From Plantago ovata (Eukaryota > Streptophyta > Magnoliopsida > Lamiales > Plantaginaceae), in assembly GCA_028274465.1 (NCBI GenBank), contig CM051457.1:71212496-71276495 (forward strand): 64,000 nt of DNA. Reading direction: 5' to 3'. The notes beneath the pieces are model-generated. The model ran no database searches. It had not been told where the DNA came from and worked only from the letters and a program-made list of their open reading frames with translations. The position numbers were made by a program, and so were the translations under genes. Shown one piece after another: positions 9,939 to 20,175 of this stretch (positions are counted from its first letter, which is position 1; each line of letters opens with the position of its first letter).

Positions 9939-10219
9939 TGTAACGACCCGACCAATCCGGCCGGCGTGGTTACTCATGGGCGCTCTCCAGGGTGATATGC
10001 TGGCCCCACAGACCAACACGAGTTCTAATCCGCGCACTTTGTCCTCACTCGTGCGCGCACCAGGAACTTCCCAGTGGGTCACCCATCCTAGAATTGCTCC
10101 AGAGCAAGCACGCTTAACTCTGAAGTTCTTCTAGGTGAATTCCCGAAAAGAAAGGTGCACCTTGTTGGTATGAGTATCGTTCTCAACCCTTTTAAGCTTC
10201 TGAAATCTGGGGCGTTACA
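9939..10219 (-). repeat. Cassandra LTR (5' copy) with 5S-like segment
   Basis: This 281-base LTR carries the same 5S-like block (minus strand, 10130 to 10068) with AGTTAAGCGTGCTT and AGGATGGGTGACC intact. It lies beside the primer site, so it is the 5' LTR of the minus-strand element. Confidence 0.9.
10068..10130 (-). promoter_or_regulatory. 5S-type Pol III internal promoter in Cassandra 5' LTR
   Basis: The A-box-like AGTTAAGCGTGCTT and the C-box AGGATGGGTGACC keep the order and spacing of plant 5S rRNA genes. The intermediate part is diverged. Cassandra LTRs are known to carry such 5S modules; activity of this copy is not shown by the sequence. Confidence 0.75.
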
Positions 10220-10224
10220 CTTGC

Positions 10225-10895
10225 GGTGAGGTCGCTTGCGGTCCTTTCTCTTGCTTTGCGACTATCTCCTCCCGCTGGTCCTCCAGCAATAGTAAGAATT
10301 CTCCCATGGATAGGTCTATTATCAAAGTTCACTTCTCTTACGAAATCCCAATGTCACTCACCCTCCGGATGAGGAGGTGGTGGAGGTGCAAAGCTGAAGG
10401 CTCCCTTCGTGGTTCGGGGCCGATGTGAAAAATGGGTTGGTGGACCGGTTCCTCACGACAAACGTAGTTGACCAATTGCCCTCGGTGCACTAATTTCTCA
10501 ATTTCAGTCTTGAGTTTAACACATTCATCGCTGGTATGCCCTCTGCCTTTGTGAAACTAGCAAAAGTTTTCCGAATTTCTATGCTTTCAGGACTCCGGCA
10601 TAGGCTCGGGCCAATCAACATCCATCCTTCTTGTTATAATAGTGCTCAAGATTTCGAATTTTGCCCTATTAAGCTCGGTGTACTTCTCGTACCTCCTCGG
10701 GGGAGATCTCCTTGGAGGAGTTCTCTTGTCCCTAAAGTCGTTTCTATGGTGTTGCTCCTTTTGGATGGTATTTCTCTCATTCCTTTGGTCTTGCCTCTTT
10801 TGTTTCGGGGGATTATTCTGACCTTGTCTTTGTTGTTCTTTTTCCTTCGGAGCGGTCGGAGGGACAGTTCTCACCGAGACGGTTCGTCGGAACTC
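10225..10895 (-). pseudogene. Tat Gag C-terminal part, broken
   Basis: The open piece 10587-10874 (95 aa) is very basic and Gln-rich, ending in DVDWPEPMPES. Further along, the minus strand near 10510-10560 encodes FHKGRGHTSDECVKL, the single half-knuckle motif usual at this place in Tat Gag proteins. An in-frame TAG lies directly before that Phe, where family members have Gln or Arg. More stops follow. The Angela array at 10901 separates this from the capsid part at 39501-40194, and Cassandra separates it from the protease. Confidence 0.75.
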
Positions 10896-10900
10896 CTCTG

Positions 10901-10940
10901 TGATAGTGTATATGTCCTAGAGACAGTCCTTATTAAGGGA
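10901..10940 (+). repeat. 40-base stub of Angela 5' LTR
   Basis: TGATAGTGTATATGTCC and the following bases equal the first 40 bases of the LTR at 18768. At 10941 the sequence jumps to internal RNase H sequence equal to 18191 onwards. GGA is shared at the joint, so a microhomology deletion is likely. Confidence 0.88.
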
Positions 10941-11517
10941 CTGCTGTAAAGAACATTCTTAAGTACCTTCGACGGACTAAGGAAATGTTCTTGGTGTTTG
11001 GTGGAGAACCAGAATTAAAGATGTCTGGTTATGTCGATGCTGGATTTGAATCAGATCCTCCTGACTTTAAGTCACAGACAGGATACGTATTCAAATTGAA
11101 CGGAGGAGCTATCTATTGGAAGAGTTCTAAGCAAGCCACGATTGCTGACTCATCCACAGAAGCCGAGTACATTGCTGCATCAGAAGCATCGAAAGAAGCT
11201 ATCTGGATTTTAGAGTTCTTGAAGGAATTGAGGGTTGTTCCTGCTCCTAGTCCAATAACGATTTGTTGTGACAACACGGGCGCCGTTGCTCAAGCCAAGG
11301 AGCCTAGATCTACAAACAAGAACAAACACGTACATAGAAAGTATCACGTTATACGTGAGATTATTGATAGAGGAGAAGTTAGTATAGAACGTGTCTCAAC
11401 CACGGACAACGTGGCAGATACTTTCACCAAGGTCTTATCAGTGGATGTCCACTTAACACATTATGCTAATCTATCTATTAAGCATAAAGGTGACTTTCTC
11501 TAGTCCAAGTGGGAGAT
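10941..11517 (+). pseudogene. Angela RNase H C-terminal fragment
   Basis: The frame 10985-11503 (172 aa) encodes the C-terminal RNase H of Copia pol: MSGYVDAGFESDPPDFKSQT, then SSTEAEYIAASEASKEA with the catalytic Glu, CCDNTGAVAQAKEPRS with the Asp, and a closing VADTFTKVLSVD. It repeats 18191-18753 with few changes. Everything upstream (5' LTR remainder, primer site, gag, integrase, most RT) is missing. It stops at TAG 11501-11503, just before the polypurine tract and the next LTR. It is a dead fragment. Confidence 0.9.
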
Positions 11518-13609
11518 TGATAGTGTATATGTCCTAGAGACGGTCCTTATTAAGGGCATGCAGCCCTTATTAACGGCATATACGTACTATTACACAGGTC
11601 AACGTAATATAATATATGTTTGTTGTTTGACTATTGAGTATCACTTTCATATTTATATTACACCAGGCGTACAACATGTCATATCTCTATTCCTGTTTGT
11701 ATTGATATTAAACATGTTCCCTCGGATAGATGACCGATCACACAGATAGTGGGAGCTATGTGAGTTATCATCTATCCCAAACTCTCCCTAGTCGAGGTTC
11801 ATCTCGGATGTAGGGTGTGAATGAACCGAATGAGACTAGTATGCGTGCAGGTTATACTTGTTAGAGCAAGTGTGAGCCGATCCCACGGCCACGGAACGGA
11901 TTGTTGGACAATCAAGAAACGTTCCCATAACTCCGCATAGTTGTTCGAAGGGTGATTACCTAACAATGGAAGTACCCACCGGAAACTCCCATCGATGTAT
12001 ACTCTACACCAAAGTGTCAATGGGAACCGGAAAGTTGTCGAAGTGATGCCAGTCGTTCTTTGGACTTACAGGACTTTATCATCACATTTGTTGCCCCATA
12101 TCTTTGGTGGACCCGTCGATGTTAGCTCTGAATAAGCAGTTGACCCAAGACACGATCCAGGATTATGGCTACATACAAATGGGGATGATAAGTGATTCTG
12201 TGAAGGATTCATCTCTCATGTGCAGCATAGGAGAGCACTGCTCATAGTCGTTCATAGTTGTGATTGGTAAAACCGCTGGCCAGCGTATCAATATTATGAT
12301 AGTCATAATAGATATTGGATTCACCAAGCAACTCACTAAAGACGCCCGTGGATGTATTATTGGGATAGACACTTCATCGATCCTAGATGCATTCGAGTCA
12401 GTCAGATGAAGGGACGTTACCATCGCCGCGTTGAGCGCAACAAACTTCACAACGAAAGGGTTTGCTTTGAGAAACCTCTCAAACGTCCTCATGTATTAAT
12501 ATTGCAAATGGAACCGTCTAGGAATTCCATTTTGCCTAGTCTAGGACATGCTTAATACAATGAGGCCCTATGGGTCACACTATCTGGTGATTCAGCTTAT
12601 CCGAATATCCTTGAAGATGGAATCGCAATTAATTTAGAATTAATTGTGATTGATGGATTATAATTGATTTGGAATTAATTATAATAATTTGTGGCTCAAT
12701 TAATGATTTGGAATTATTAATTGAATTGGCTAATTGTATTTTATGTAAATACAATTAAAGATTATATTTTAGAAATATAATAGAGGTTTGATTTGAAAGG
12801 ATATGTTAATTTAGAATTAATATATGCACATGGGCAAAATCTACTTGGAGTTTGAATTGCCTTAGAATTATAAGTGGGTCCCAAAATTGGGACCCACCTA
12901 ACCTCCTTGCACGCGCGCGCGCGTAGCAGCAGTAGGGGAAGGAGTTCGACTCCTTCCTCTATTAGAAGTCAAGGGATAAGTTAGATTTTCCTGATTGAGT
13001 TTTAATTTCATTGGGAATGAATCTAGAATTGAGTTGGTTTCCTAGTGCGATAAGAATTAGATTCTTATTCCTTTATGAAGTCTAATTGATTATTCTTTAG
13101 GCTTCTATTGACTACTATATATAGTAGACTATTAGAGAGCTTTTACTATCGATGGTTGAACACAGTTGATTCAAGATCATTCTTTCTACCAGTTTTCTTA
13201 GAGAAAATAAAAGCTCTCCCCTACCTCTCATCTAGCCACGCGCGCGCCACCCTCACCGGAGGAAAACTGCCGCCCCATCTTCTTGGCCACATAAAGAATA
13301 TCCTAGCATTCTTTCCGATAAACTATTCATCCGTGGATACCAAGGTTGAGGTTCAAGGAGCTGGAAACTAACTTTTATTGTCTTGTAGATAATCAAAGTA
13401 TTGCAGATATCTTCGACTTCGACGAAGGAGAAGATTCACCGGACTATTACGAAGACTTGATACCTGTGCTTGCTTTTGGAGTATTGTAAGTCTTCTGATT
13501 AACGTGTTTAATATATACGCTATATACATGATCAATTAACCTGCATGTCAAGAAAATTTTGAAATTCCGCTGCGTACCCTAGGGGTAACTCTAAACATAT
13601 TTTCTTACA
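11518..13609 (+). mobile_element. Angela-type Copia LTR, complete, central in the array
   Basis: This 2092-base LTR runs from TGATAGTGTATATG to TTTTCTTACA. A purine tract (AAGTGGGAGA) precedes it and a primer site (13611) follows it. It therefore acts as 3' LTR for the left fragment and 5' LTR for the right interior. It contains the AT hairpin row (about 12610-12840), a CGCGCGCG patch near 12911-12922 and the TATA palindrome at 13112-13127. No gene; frames such as 12169-12492 are chance. Confidence 0.93.
13112..13127 (+). promoter_or_regulatory. Palindromic TATA region of Angela LTR
   Basis: CTACTATATATAGTAG again, 483 bases before the LTR end, as at 674-689. It is the best candidate for the core promoter that would drive the interior 13610-18767. 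Confidence 0.6.
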
Positions 13610-13610
13610 G

Positions 13611-13627
13611 TGGTATCGGAGAGAGGT
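13611..13627 (+). other. Primer binding site of Angela element
   Basis: TGGTATCGGAGAGAGG lies one base after the LTR. The sister element at 42015-53378 has TGGTATCAGAGCGAGG, the normal initiator-tRNA-Met form, so this copy has drifted. Confidence 0.8.
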
Positions 13628-14499
13628 TAATTGATTACGTATATACGTATATATGTTATGTGATTTTGTAGTTTATGTGGATGCAATTGATTCTATGATT
13701 AATTCGATTTTCAAAAGTTTTGTTTTTATATAAATTTAGAATTTATATTTTTTTTAAAAAAAATTATTTTTTATATATATATTTCACCGCAGGCGGCCCG
13801 GGCGCCTACGGGACGCAGGCACCCTAGGGGACGGGACTGGTCCCGTCCCCGTATATAATATATATATATATTTTTCAGGTTGGACCCAAAATCGAATTTT
13901 AGAAATTTTGATGATTGAATTTTATATTTGGAATATAAATATGATTTAATTGTAATTATTGTTAAGTAGAGGGGTTAAATTTAATTAGTATAAAGTTAAG
14001 GGGCTTATTTGTGATTTATCAATTTATTGTTTATTACAAATAATTCTTTCTACTTTTGAATTTTAAATTTGACACCTCCAAGGTTTCGAAAATTACAATT
14101 GAGTCCTTTGGGTTTTTCAAAAATTGCTACATGGTCAATAGAATTTTCGATTTTTCAATCTAGTCCAAATTTTCATGTAGACCGCTCATGCATGATGGGT
14201 AGGCGGCGCCCTTATTTCTTTGTAGATGACTGATAACAACCCTCAAGCTACAAGCCCCAACCAATATAAGTGCAGAAATATGTACACGTATGTATTTCTG
14301 AGATGCTTTCCATGGGGTGCTTTAATTCTGAACTTTCATTGCGTTTCCCTGTATTGACGACCTCGTCTTGCAGACTCGCAGTGATCGTCAGATTAGAGTA
14401 AGCCTATGGTTATAACTTACTGCATGGTGTATCTAGCGACCTCGATAGGTACAATATGTAGAGCATCGGGTTAAATTAGATTTAACACCCAAGAGTTGC
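13628..14499 (+). other. Angela untranslated leader with GC island and hairpin
   Basis: This 0.87-kb leader holds AT-rich DNA, then a GC-rich island at 13787-13852 embedded in (AT)n. The island ends in a perfect hairpin: arms GGGGACGGGAC (13827-13837) and GTCCCGTCCCC (13840-13850) with a TG loop. A GGGCGCC-type unit lies near 14199-14213. I see no coding sequence. Confidence 0.6.
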
Positions 14500-14688
14500 G
14501 TGACGCAATTGGATAGTCCTACCGGTCATATTATGCTATGCGACCAGCCCCCGTTGGAGTATAGCATAGTATGGATTTTGATCTTGGCCACTACGGTAAC
14601 TTGTTGGACATTACCCGTATGTTTGTTTTGGGGGCAATCATATGTGAAAATAGTGGAAGCTAAACAGCTAAAGGACCTTGTTGTTTAG
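14500..14688 (+). other. Leader small ORF, 62 codons, shared by two Angela copies
   Basis: The frame starts MTQLDSPTGHIMLC and ends KQLKDLVV. Its counterpart on the minus strand at 49709-49897 has the same length and differs at two residues. The middle is hydrophobic with many Trp, Leu and Val, so it could be a membrane segment. The two copies differ by about three bases in all, so conservation says little about selection. It may be an upstream ORF or chance. Confidence 0.3.
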
Positions 14689-15237
14689 TTATGTTGACTG
14701 TCCAAACTACGTGGATTGGATCCATGAGGTACGAAAGGTGCTATGGTACAACGAGGTTGAGTATGTGTTAGACGAACCTATCCCTCCACCTCCCATTGAA
14801 TTCACTACGGCAACCTATGATTGCTATTATGAAATGTCAGTGGAAAAGGCCGAGTTTGTAAAGAATTTGTCGCTGAATGTAATGTCTGACAATATGGTTG
14901 GACCATGTCGAGACAAGGAACCATATGAGATTGTGAGATATCTCTCCTCATTCTTGGATACTCCAAGGATGTGTGAAGGGTTCGAAGCTATCAAGATCAT
15001 GTTATCCAAAGACTTGGGACAGAAGAGCTGTCGCCTGAATAAGACAAGTCATTGATTGATTTTCTCTTTCAACTTGTTGGATATGGCTTGGAGCTAGAAG
15101 CTAAGGCTTGCATTATCTTGATCGTGCAAAGATTGTTGCAATCTATTCAGAATCCCGATGTCGGTGTAGCAACAACAGAGTCGATTGCTGAGAGACCCAT
15201 TGCCAACGAGTTTCTAAGGGTCAATCGTAGACCCTAA
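14678..15237 (+). pseudogene. Divergent Angela Gag, broken
   Basis: The 14678-15055 frame has a Gag-like start PNYVDWIHEVRKVLWYNEVE then YVLDEPIP, which resembles NFLDWIRNIRLVLRYEKIEY in the sister copy (49056-49670). The remainder differs strongly. After a stop at 15053-15055, a second piece (15052-15237) continues with LELEAKACIILIVQRLLQSI, equivalent to the late capsid helix. The initiator and N-terminus seem missing: the leader shared with the sister stops at about 14700. Gag would form the virus-like particle; this one is degenerate. See the finding on gag exchange. Confidence 0.65.
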
Positions 15238-15273
15238 AGGAACAAGGGTGGCAAGAATGGATGCAATTGTAAG

Positions 15274-15870
15274 ATGGCTAAGTTTCGACTTAGGATGGAG
15301 ATTTGTCTCTATTGCAAACTCAAGGGCCATTGGAAGAAAGATTTCCCTAAGCTAAGGGCAGATCAAGCTAAGAAGCCGCCGACTTCTAGCTCAGGTATGT
15401 TTGTTATTGAAATGAACAGGACTAATTTTGACTCCAATGGTTGGGTATTAGATACATCCTGTGGCTCACACATTTGTAATAATGTGCAGGGGCTAATTGA
15501 ACACAGGCTAGTCAAGCAAGGTGAAATCGACTTGCATGTTGGGAACGGCAATCCAGTTGAAGCCAAACGCGTTGGACGCTGCAAGATAGATTTACCTTCA
15601 GGACAATGTTTAGAACTTGATAACGTTTATTTTGTTCCATCCATTGTCAGAAATATTATTTCCATTCCATTGTTGGACAATTTGGGTTTTTCCTTTCGAT
15701 TTGCTAATAATACTTGTTATTTTTCGTTAAATGACCAGTATTATGGAAAAGCTCGCTTAGTGAATGGTTTATATATTTTGCAAGAAGTCTACCTTTATTT
15801 CAAATACATAACAAGCAACCGTCTTCAAGTAGAAAGAATAATCCATTTTATCTATGGCATTGTCGGCTAG
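15274..15870 (+). pseudogene. Angela Gag zinc knuckle and protease
   Basis: The frame of 198 aa begins with a nucleocapsid knuckle, CLYCKLKGHWKKDF, in which the last Cys of CX2CX4HX4C is Phe. Next comes the retropepsin: SNGWVLDTSCGSHICNNVQG, with DTS as active site, then HVGNGNPVEAKRVG and CLELDNVYFVPSIVRNIISI. From here on it is very similar to the minus-strand sister copy. The frame shifts near 15780, before the integrase zinc region. The product would bind RNA and cut the polyprotein. Confidence 0.85.
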
Positions 15871-17190
15871 GCCATATCAATGAAACACGGATTCAAAGAC
15901 TAAGGAAGTTGGACTACTTAGAACCATTTGATTTTGAATCATATGGTACATGCGAATCATGTGTTAAGGGTAAGATGACGAACAAACCTTTTGTTGGACA
16001 AGGTGTTCGTGCCACTCGCTGCTTAGAGCTCATACATACCGATGTATGTTGACCTTTTAAAGTCCAAGCACGTGGAGATTATCCTTACTTCGTTACCTTT
16101 ACTGACGATTTCTCAAGGTATGGATATATTTATCTTATGAAGAATAAATCTTGAGACCTTTGGGAAATTCAAGGAGTTTAGGAATGAGGTCGAGAATGAA
16201 CTGAACCTAAGGATAGTCACTCTTCGATCAGATCGAGGAGGTGAATACCTTAGTGAAGAATTTATCGACTACTTGAAGGAGAATGGAATTCAATCGCAAT
16301 GGACCCCTCATGGAACACCACAATTAAATGGTGTGTCTGAGAGAAGGAATCGAACCCTGTTAGACATGGTAAGATCAATGATTGGATTCTCGACTCTTCC
16401 AAAATATCTATGGGGATATGCGCTGCAAACTGCAATCTACATTCTGACTCGTGTACCATCTAAATCTGTGGAGAAAACTTCTTATGAGTTATGGAAAGGA
16501 AAGAATCCCTCAGTGGGCTATCTTAGACCTTGGGGCTGTCCTGCGATAGTCAAACTAATGCTCACTGATAAGTTAGATGCCAAGGGTGTCAAAGTATATT
16601 TCATAGGGTATCCTCGTCAGACGAGAGGCTATGAATTCTATCATGTTGAAGATCACAAGGTGATAGTATCTAAAAACGTCAAGTTTTTAGAAGCAGAATA
16701 CCTCGAAGAAGATAGGTTAGATGATATGATAGAACTTGAAGAAATTCAAGACTTTGACACGCGTGAACATGAGTTCTCTAGATCTTCTGATTTGGACTCA
16801 AGTTCAGTGGGAGCTTTCGAAGCAGACAAGGGTAATGATATGACACTTGCTAGGCATGTCATAGTCAGTGGGAGTCCTGTGATTAGATCAACAGTTGAAA
16901 CCACACCAAAAGAACCCGTTGTCAATCAACCTGTGCAACAAGTTGCACAAGAGCAGCCTCCCGCTAGGGAACGGGGTCGCAGCGCGCGACCGGCTACATC
17001 AGTGCCCACTGATAATGTTCATGTTACACGAAGCCAGAAAAGAAAAGCACCAGAAACGCCGACAGAAGCACGAGTCGAGCTCCGTAGGTCGAAGAGGATC
17101 CCAAAAAGACCTCAGAAGCAAAGCCTTATGATAGAAGACATCAGTGAACTTGATGTTGGCTTATCAGATCGGGAAGACCCCGAGACCTAG
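15820..17190 (+). pseudogene. Angela integrase, broken
   Basis: The N-terminal HHCC domain is readable at 15845-15990 (WHCRLGHINET, then CESCVKGKM). The catalytic core follows: first Asp in HTDVC (16035-16050), second in [14 protein letters not shown] (about 16227-16265) and the Glu in NGVSERRNRTLLDM in the open frame 16273-17190 (305 aa). [20 protein letters not shown] and [20 protein letters not shown] mark the C-terminal part, then an acidic, Pro-rich tail. Lesions against the sister copy: GGA to TGA at about 16050, a shift near 16150, and TAC to TAG at 17188-17190. It would insert the cDNA; this copy is dead. Confidence 0.88.
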
Positions 17191-18753
17191 AAACAGGCAA
17201 TAAATGATATTGACTCAGACAAATGGCAAGAGGCCATGGAATTGGAAATGGACTCCATGTACCTGAACCAAGTTTGGAGCTTGGTAGACTTGCCCCAAGG
17301 GGTTAGACCTATTGGGTGCAAATGGGTCTTTAAACGAAAGACAGATGCCGAAGGCAAGGTACAAACGTACAACGCTAGACTTGTGGCGAAAGGCTACACG
17401 CAAAGGTATGGCATCGATTACGATGAAACTTTTTCACCGGTAGCAAAGTTGAAGTCTATTCGAATTTTACTTGCGATAGCTGCCTACTATGATTATGAGA
17501 TCTGGCAGATGGATGTAAAGACTGCCTTCCTCAATGGCAACCTTCAGGAAGAGGTCTATATGGTACAGCCGAAAGGATTTATTAGTAAAACCAGGCCAAC
17601 TGATGTATGCAAATTACAGAGATCCATCTATGGGCTAAAGCAAGCGTCTAGGAGCTGGAATATCCGCTTTGATGAAGCTGTCAAATCGTTTGACTTCGTC
17701 AGGAGCGTAGAAGATCCCTGTGTCTACACTAGGCAAAACGACAAGGGAGTCATTTTCATGATCATTTATGTTGATGACATTTTGATCATGGGAAACAATG
17801 TCTCTATGCTAGAAGAGACTAAAGTTTGGTTATCAAGTACCTTCTCAATGAAGGACTTGGGTGAAGCGAACTACATCCTAGGGATAAAGATCTATAGAGA
17901 TAGATCCAAGAGGATGTTAGGATTGACACAGTCCACCTACATCGACAAAATACTGAAGCGTTATAAGATGGACGACTGAAAGAGAGGCTTTCTCCAAGCT
18001 AGGCATGGGATCGTGCTATCAGTTAAGGATAGTCCTAAAACTGATGAAGAAAGAAAGGCAATGAGTCGTGTGCCCTATGCTTCGGCAGTAGGGTGTATAA
18101 TGTATGCAATGAATTGCACAAGGCCAGATGTGGCATATGCGCTTAGTGTCACTTGTCGACACCAACAGAATCCAGGAGTACCTCACTGGACTGCTGTAAA
18201 GAACATTCTTAAGTACCTTCGACGGACTAAGGAAATGTTCTTGGTGTTTGGTGGAGAACCAAAATTAAAGATATCTGGTTATGTCGACGCTGGATTTGAA
18301 TCAGATCCTGATGACTTTAAGTCACAAACAGGATACGTATTCAAATTGAATGGAGGAGCTATCTGTTGGAAGAGTTCTAAGCAAGCCACGATTGATGACT
18401 CATCCACAGAAGCCAAGTACATTGCTACATCAGAAGCATCAAAAGAAGCTGTTTGGATTTCGGAGTTCTTGAAGGAATTGAGGGTTGTTCCTGCTCCTAG
18501 TCCAATAACGATTTATTGTGACAACACGGGCGCCGTCGCTCAAGCCAAGGAGCCTAGATCTACAAACAAGAAAAAACATGTACTTAGAAAGTATCACGTT
18601 ATACGTGAGATTATTGATAGAGGAGAAGTTAGTATAGAACGTGTCTCAACCACGGACAACGTGGCAGATCATTTCACCAAGGTCTTATCAGTGGATGTCC
18701 ACTTAAGACGTTATGCTAATCTAGGTATTAAGCATAAAGGTGACTGGCTCTAG
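17191..18753 (+). pseudogene. Angela reverse transcriptase and RNase H, three lesions
   Basis: Frame 17236-17979 (247 aa) holds [60 protein letters not shown] and an intact YVDDILIMG catalytic box. A TGA at 17977-17979 (TCA in the sister) splits it from 18013-18753 (246 aa), which has VPYASAVGCIMYAMNCTRPD and the RNase H with VDAGFES, SSTEAKYIA and YCDNTGAVAQAKEPRS. The Glu of the usual EAEY reads Lys here (EAKY), so RNase H is also damaged. It ends at TAG just before the purine tract. The level of similarity to BARE/Angela pol is high. Confidence 0.9.
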
Positions 18754-18756
18754 TCC

Positions 18757-18767
18757 AAGTGGGAGAT
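18757..18767 (+). other. Polypurine tract of Angela element
   Basis: AAGTGGGAGAT lies immediately before the LTR start TGATAG at 18768. The same tract precedes 11518. It would prime plus-strand DNA synthesis. Confidence 0.85.
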
Positions 18768-19113
18768 TGATAGTGTATATGTCCTAGAGACAGTCCTTAT
18801 TAAGGGAATGCAGCCCTTATTAAGGGCATATATGTACTATTACACAGGTCAACGTAATATAATATATGTTTGTTGTTTGACTATTGAGTATCACTTTCAT
18901 ATTTATATTACACTAGGCGTACAACATGTCATATCTCTATTCCTGTCTGTATTGATATTAAACATGTCCCCTCTGATAGATGACCGATCACACAGATAGT
19001 GGGAGCTATTTGAGTTATCATCTATCCCAAACTCTCCCTAGTCGAGGTTCATCTCGGATGCAGGGGTCTGAATGAACCGACTGAGACTAGTATGCGTAAA
19101 GGTTATACTTGTT
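18768..19113 (+). repeat. Angela 3' LTR, first part (bases 1-346)
   Basis: It matches the start of the LTR at 11518 and stops at GGTTATACTTGTT, after which the sequence turns into the reverse complement of the same LTR. Confidence 0.9.
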
Positions 19114-20175
19114 GTGTGACCCATAGGGCCTCATCGTATTAAGCAAGCCCTATACTAGGCAACATGGAATTCCCAGACGGTTCCATTTGCAATATTAATA
19201 CATGAGGACGTTTGAGAGGTTTCTCAAAGCTAACCCTTTCGTTGCGAAGTTTGTTGCGCTCGACGCGGCGATGGTAACGTCCCTTCATCTGACTTGCTCG
19301 AATGCATCTAGGATCGATGAAGTGTCTATCCCAATAATACATCCACGGGCGTCTCAGGGAGTTGCTTGGTTATCAAGATATACTTATGACCATCATAATA
19401 TATCATTTGCACTGGCCAGTGACTTTACCAACACAACTATGTAGACTATGAGCAGTACTCTCCTGTGCTACACTTGAGATGAATCCTTCACAGAATCACT
19501 TATCATCCCCATTTGTATGTAGCCATAATCCTGGATCGTGTCTTAGGTCAACTGCTTATTCAGAGCTGACATCGACGGGTCCACCAAGGATATGGGGCAA
19601 CAAATGTGATGATAAAGTCCTGTAAGTACAAAGGACGACTGGCATCACTTCGACAACTTACCGGCTCCCATAGACACTTCGGTGTAGAGTATACATCGAC
19701 GGGAGTGTCCGGTGGGTACTTCCATTGTTCTATAATCCTTCTTCGAACAACTATGCGCAGTTATGGGAACATTTCTCGATTGTCCAACAATCCGTTCCGT
19801 GGCCGTGGGATCGGCTCACACTTGCTCCAACAAGTATAACCTCCACCCATACTAGTCTCTTCTGGTTCATTCAGACCCCTACATCCGAGATGAACCTCGA
19901 CTAGGGAGAGTTTGGGATAGATGATAACTCACATAGCTCCCACTATCTGTGTGATCGGTCATCTATCCGAGGGGACATGTTTAATATCAATACAGACAGT
20001 AATTGAGATATGACATGCTGCATGCCTGGTGTAATATAAATATGAAAGCGATACTCAATAGTAAAAGCAACAAACATATATTATATTACGTTGACCTGTG
20101 TAATAGTACATATATGCCCTCTATAAGGGCTCTATGCCCTTAGTAAGGACTATCTCTAGGACATATACACTATCA
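19114..20175 (-). repeat. Inverted copy of Angela LTR bases 1-1063
   Basis: The minus strand starts with the intact LTR terminus TGATAGTGTATATG at 20175 and runs to CCTATGGGTCACAC at 19114. That is LTR bases 1 to about 1063 with almost no length change. It sits in the middle of the same LTR in direct orientation (18768-19113 and 20176 onward), replacing about 190 bases. No target duplication is visible, so a rearrangement during reverse transcription or repair is more likely than an insertion. Confidence 0.85.

Larger units (their letters stand above)
9449..10219 (-). mobile_element. Cassandra TRIM retrotransposon, complete
   Basis: This 771-base element starts TGTAACGACCCG, ends GGGGCGTTACA and has a perfect target duplication CTTGC (9444-9448, 10220-10224). 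Two direct LTRs (9449-9752 and 9939-10219) flank a 186-base non-coding interior. The interior has an initiator-Met-type primer site (minus strand TGGTATCAGAG, 9927-9937) and a purine tract (9753-9765). Both LTRs contain a 5S-rRNA-like segment, the hallmark of Cassandra elements. It codes for nothing and must use enzymes of other elements. It interrupts the Tat element between gag and protease. Open frames over it are chance frames. Confidence 0.93.
6434..10900 (-). mobile_element. Tat-lineage Gypsy element, left segment (gag end to RNase H)
   Basis: This segment carries, in minus-strand order, the Gag tail, protease, RT, RNase H and a second archaeal-type RNase H. That domain set marks the Tat branch (Ogre/Retand relatives). 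It is broken by a Cassandra element at 9449-10219, by the Angela array at 10901 and by the Athila-like LTR at 6433. Gag continues at 39501-40908 and the 5' LTR at 41052. Integrase and the 3' LTR would lie beyond 6434 and are not in the window. All coding parts hold stops. Confidence 0.88.

Noticed and set aside
12169-12492. 107-aa frame in the Angela LTR, repeated at 38066-38389
   Set aside because: It recurs only because the LTR recurs. It has no start context or domain, and in other LTR copies it is shortened or broken.
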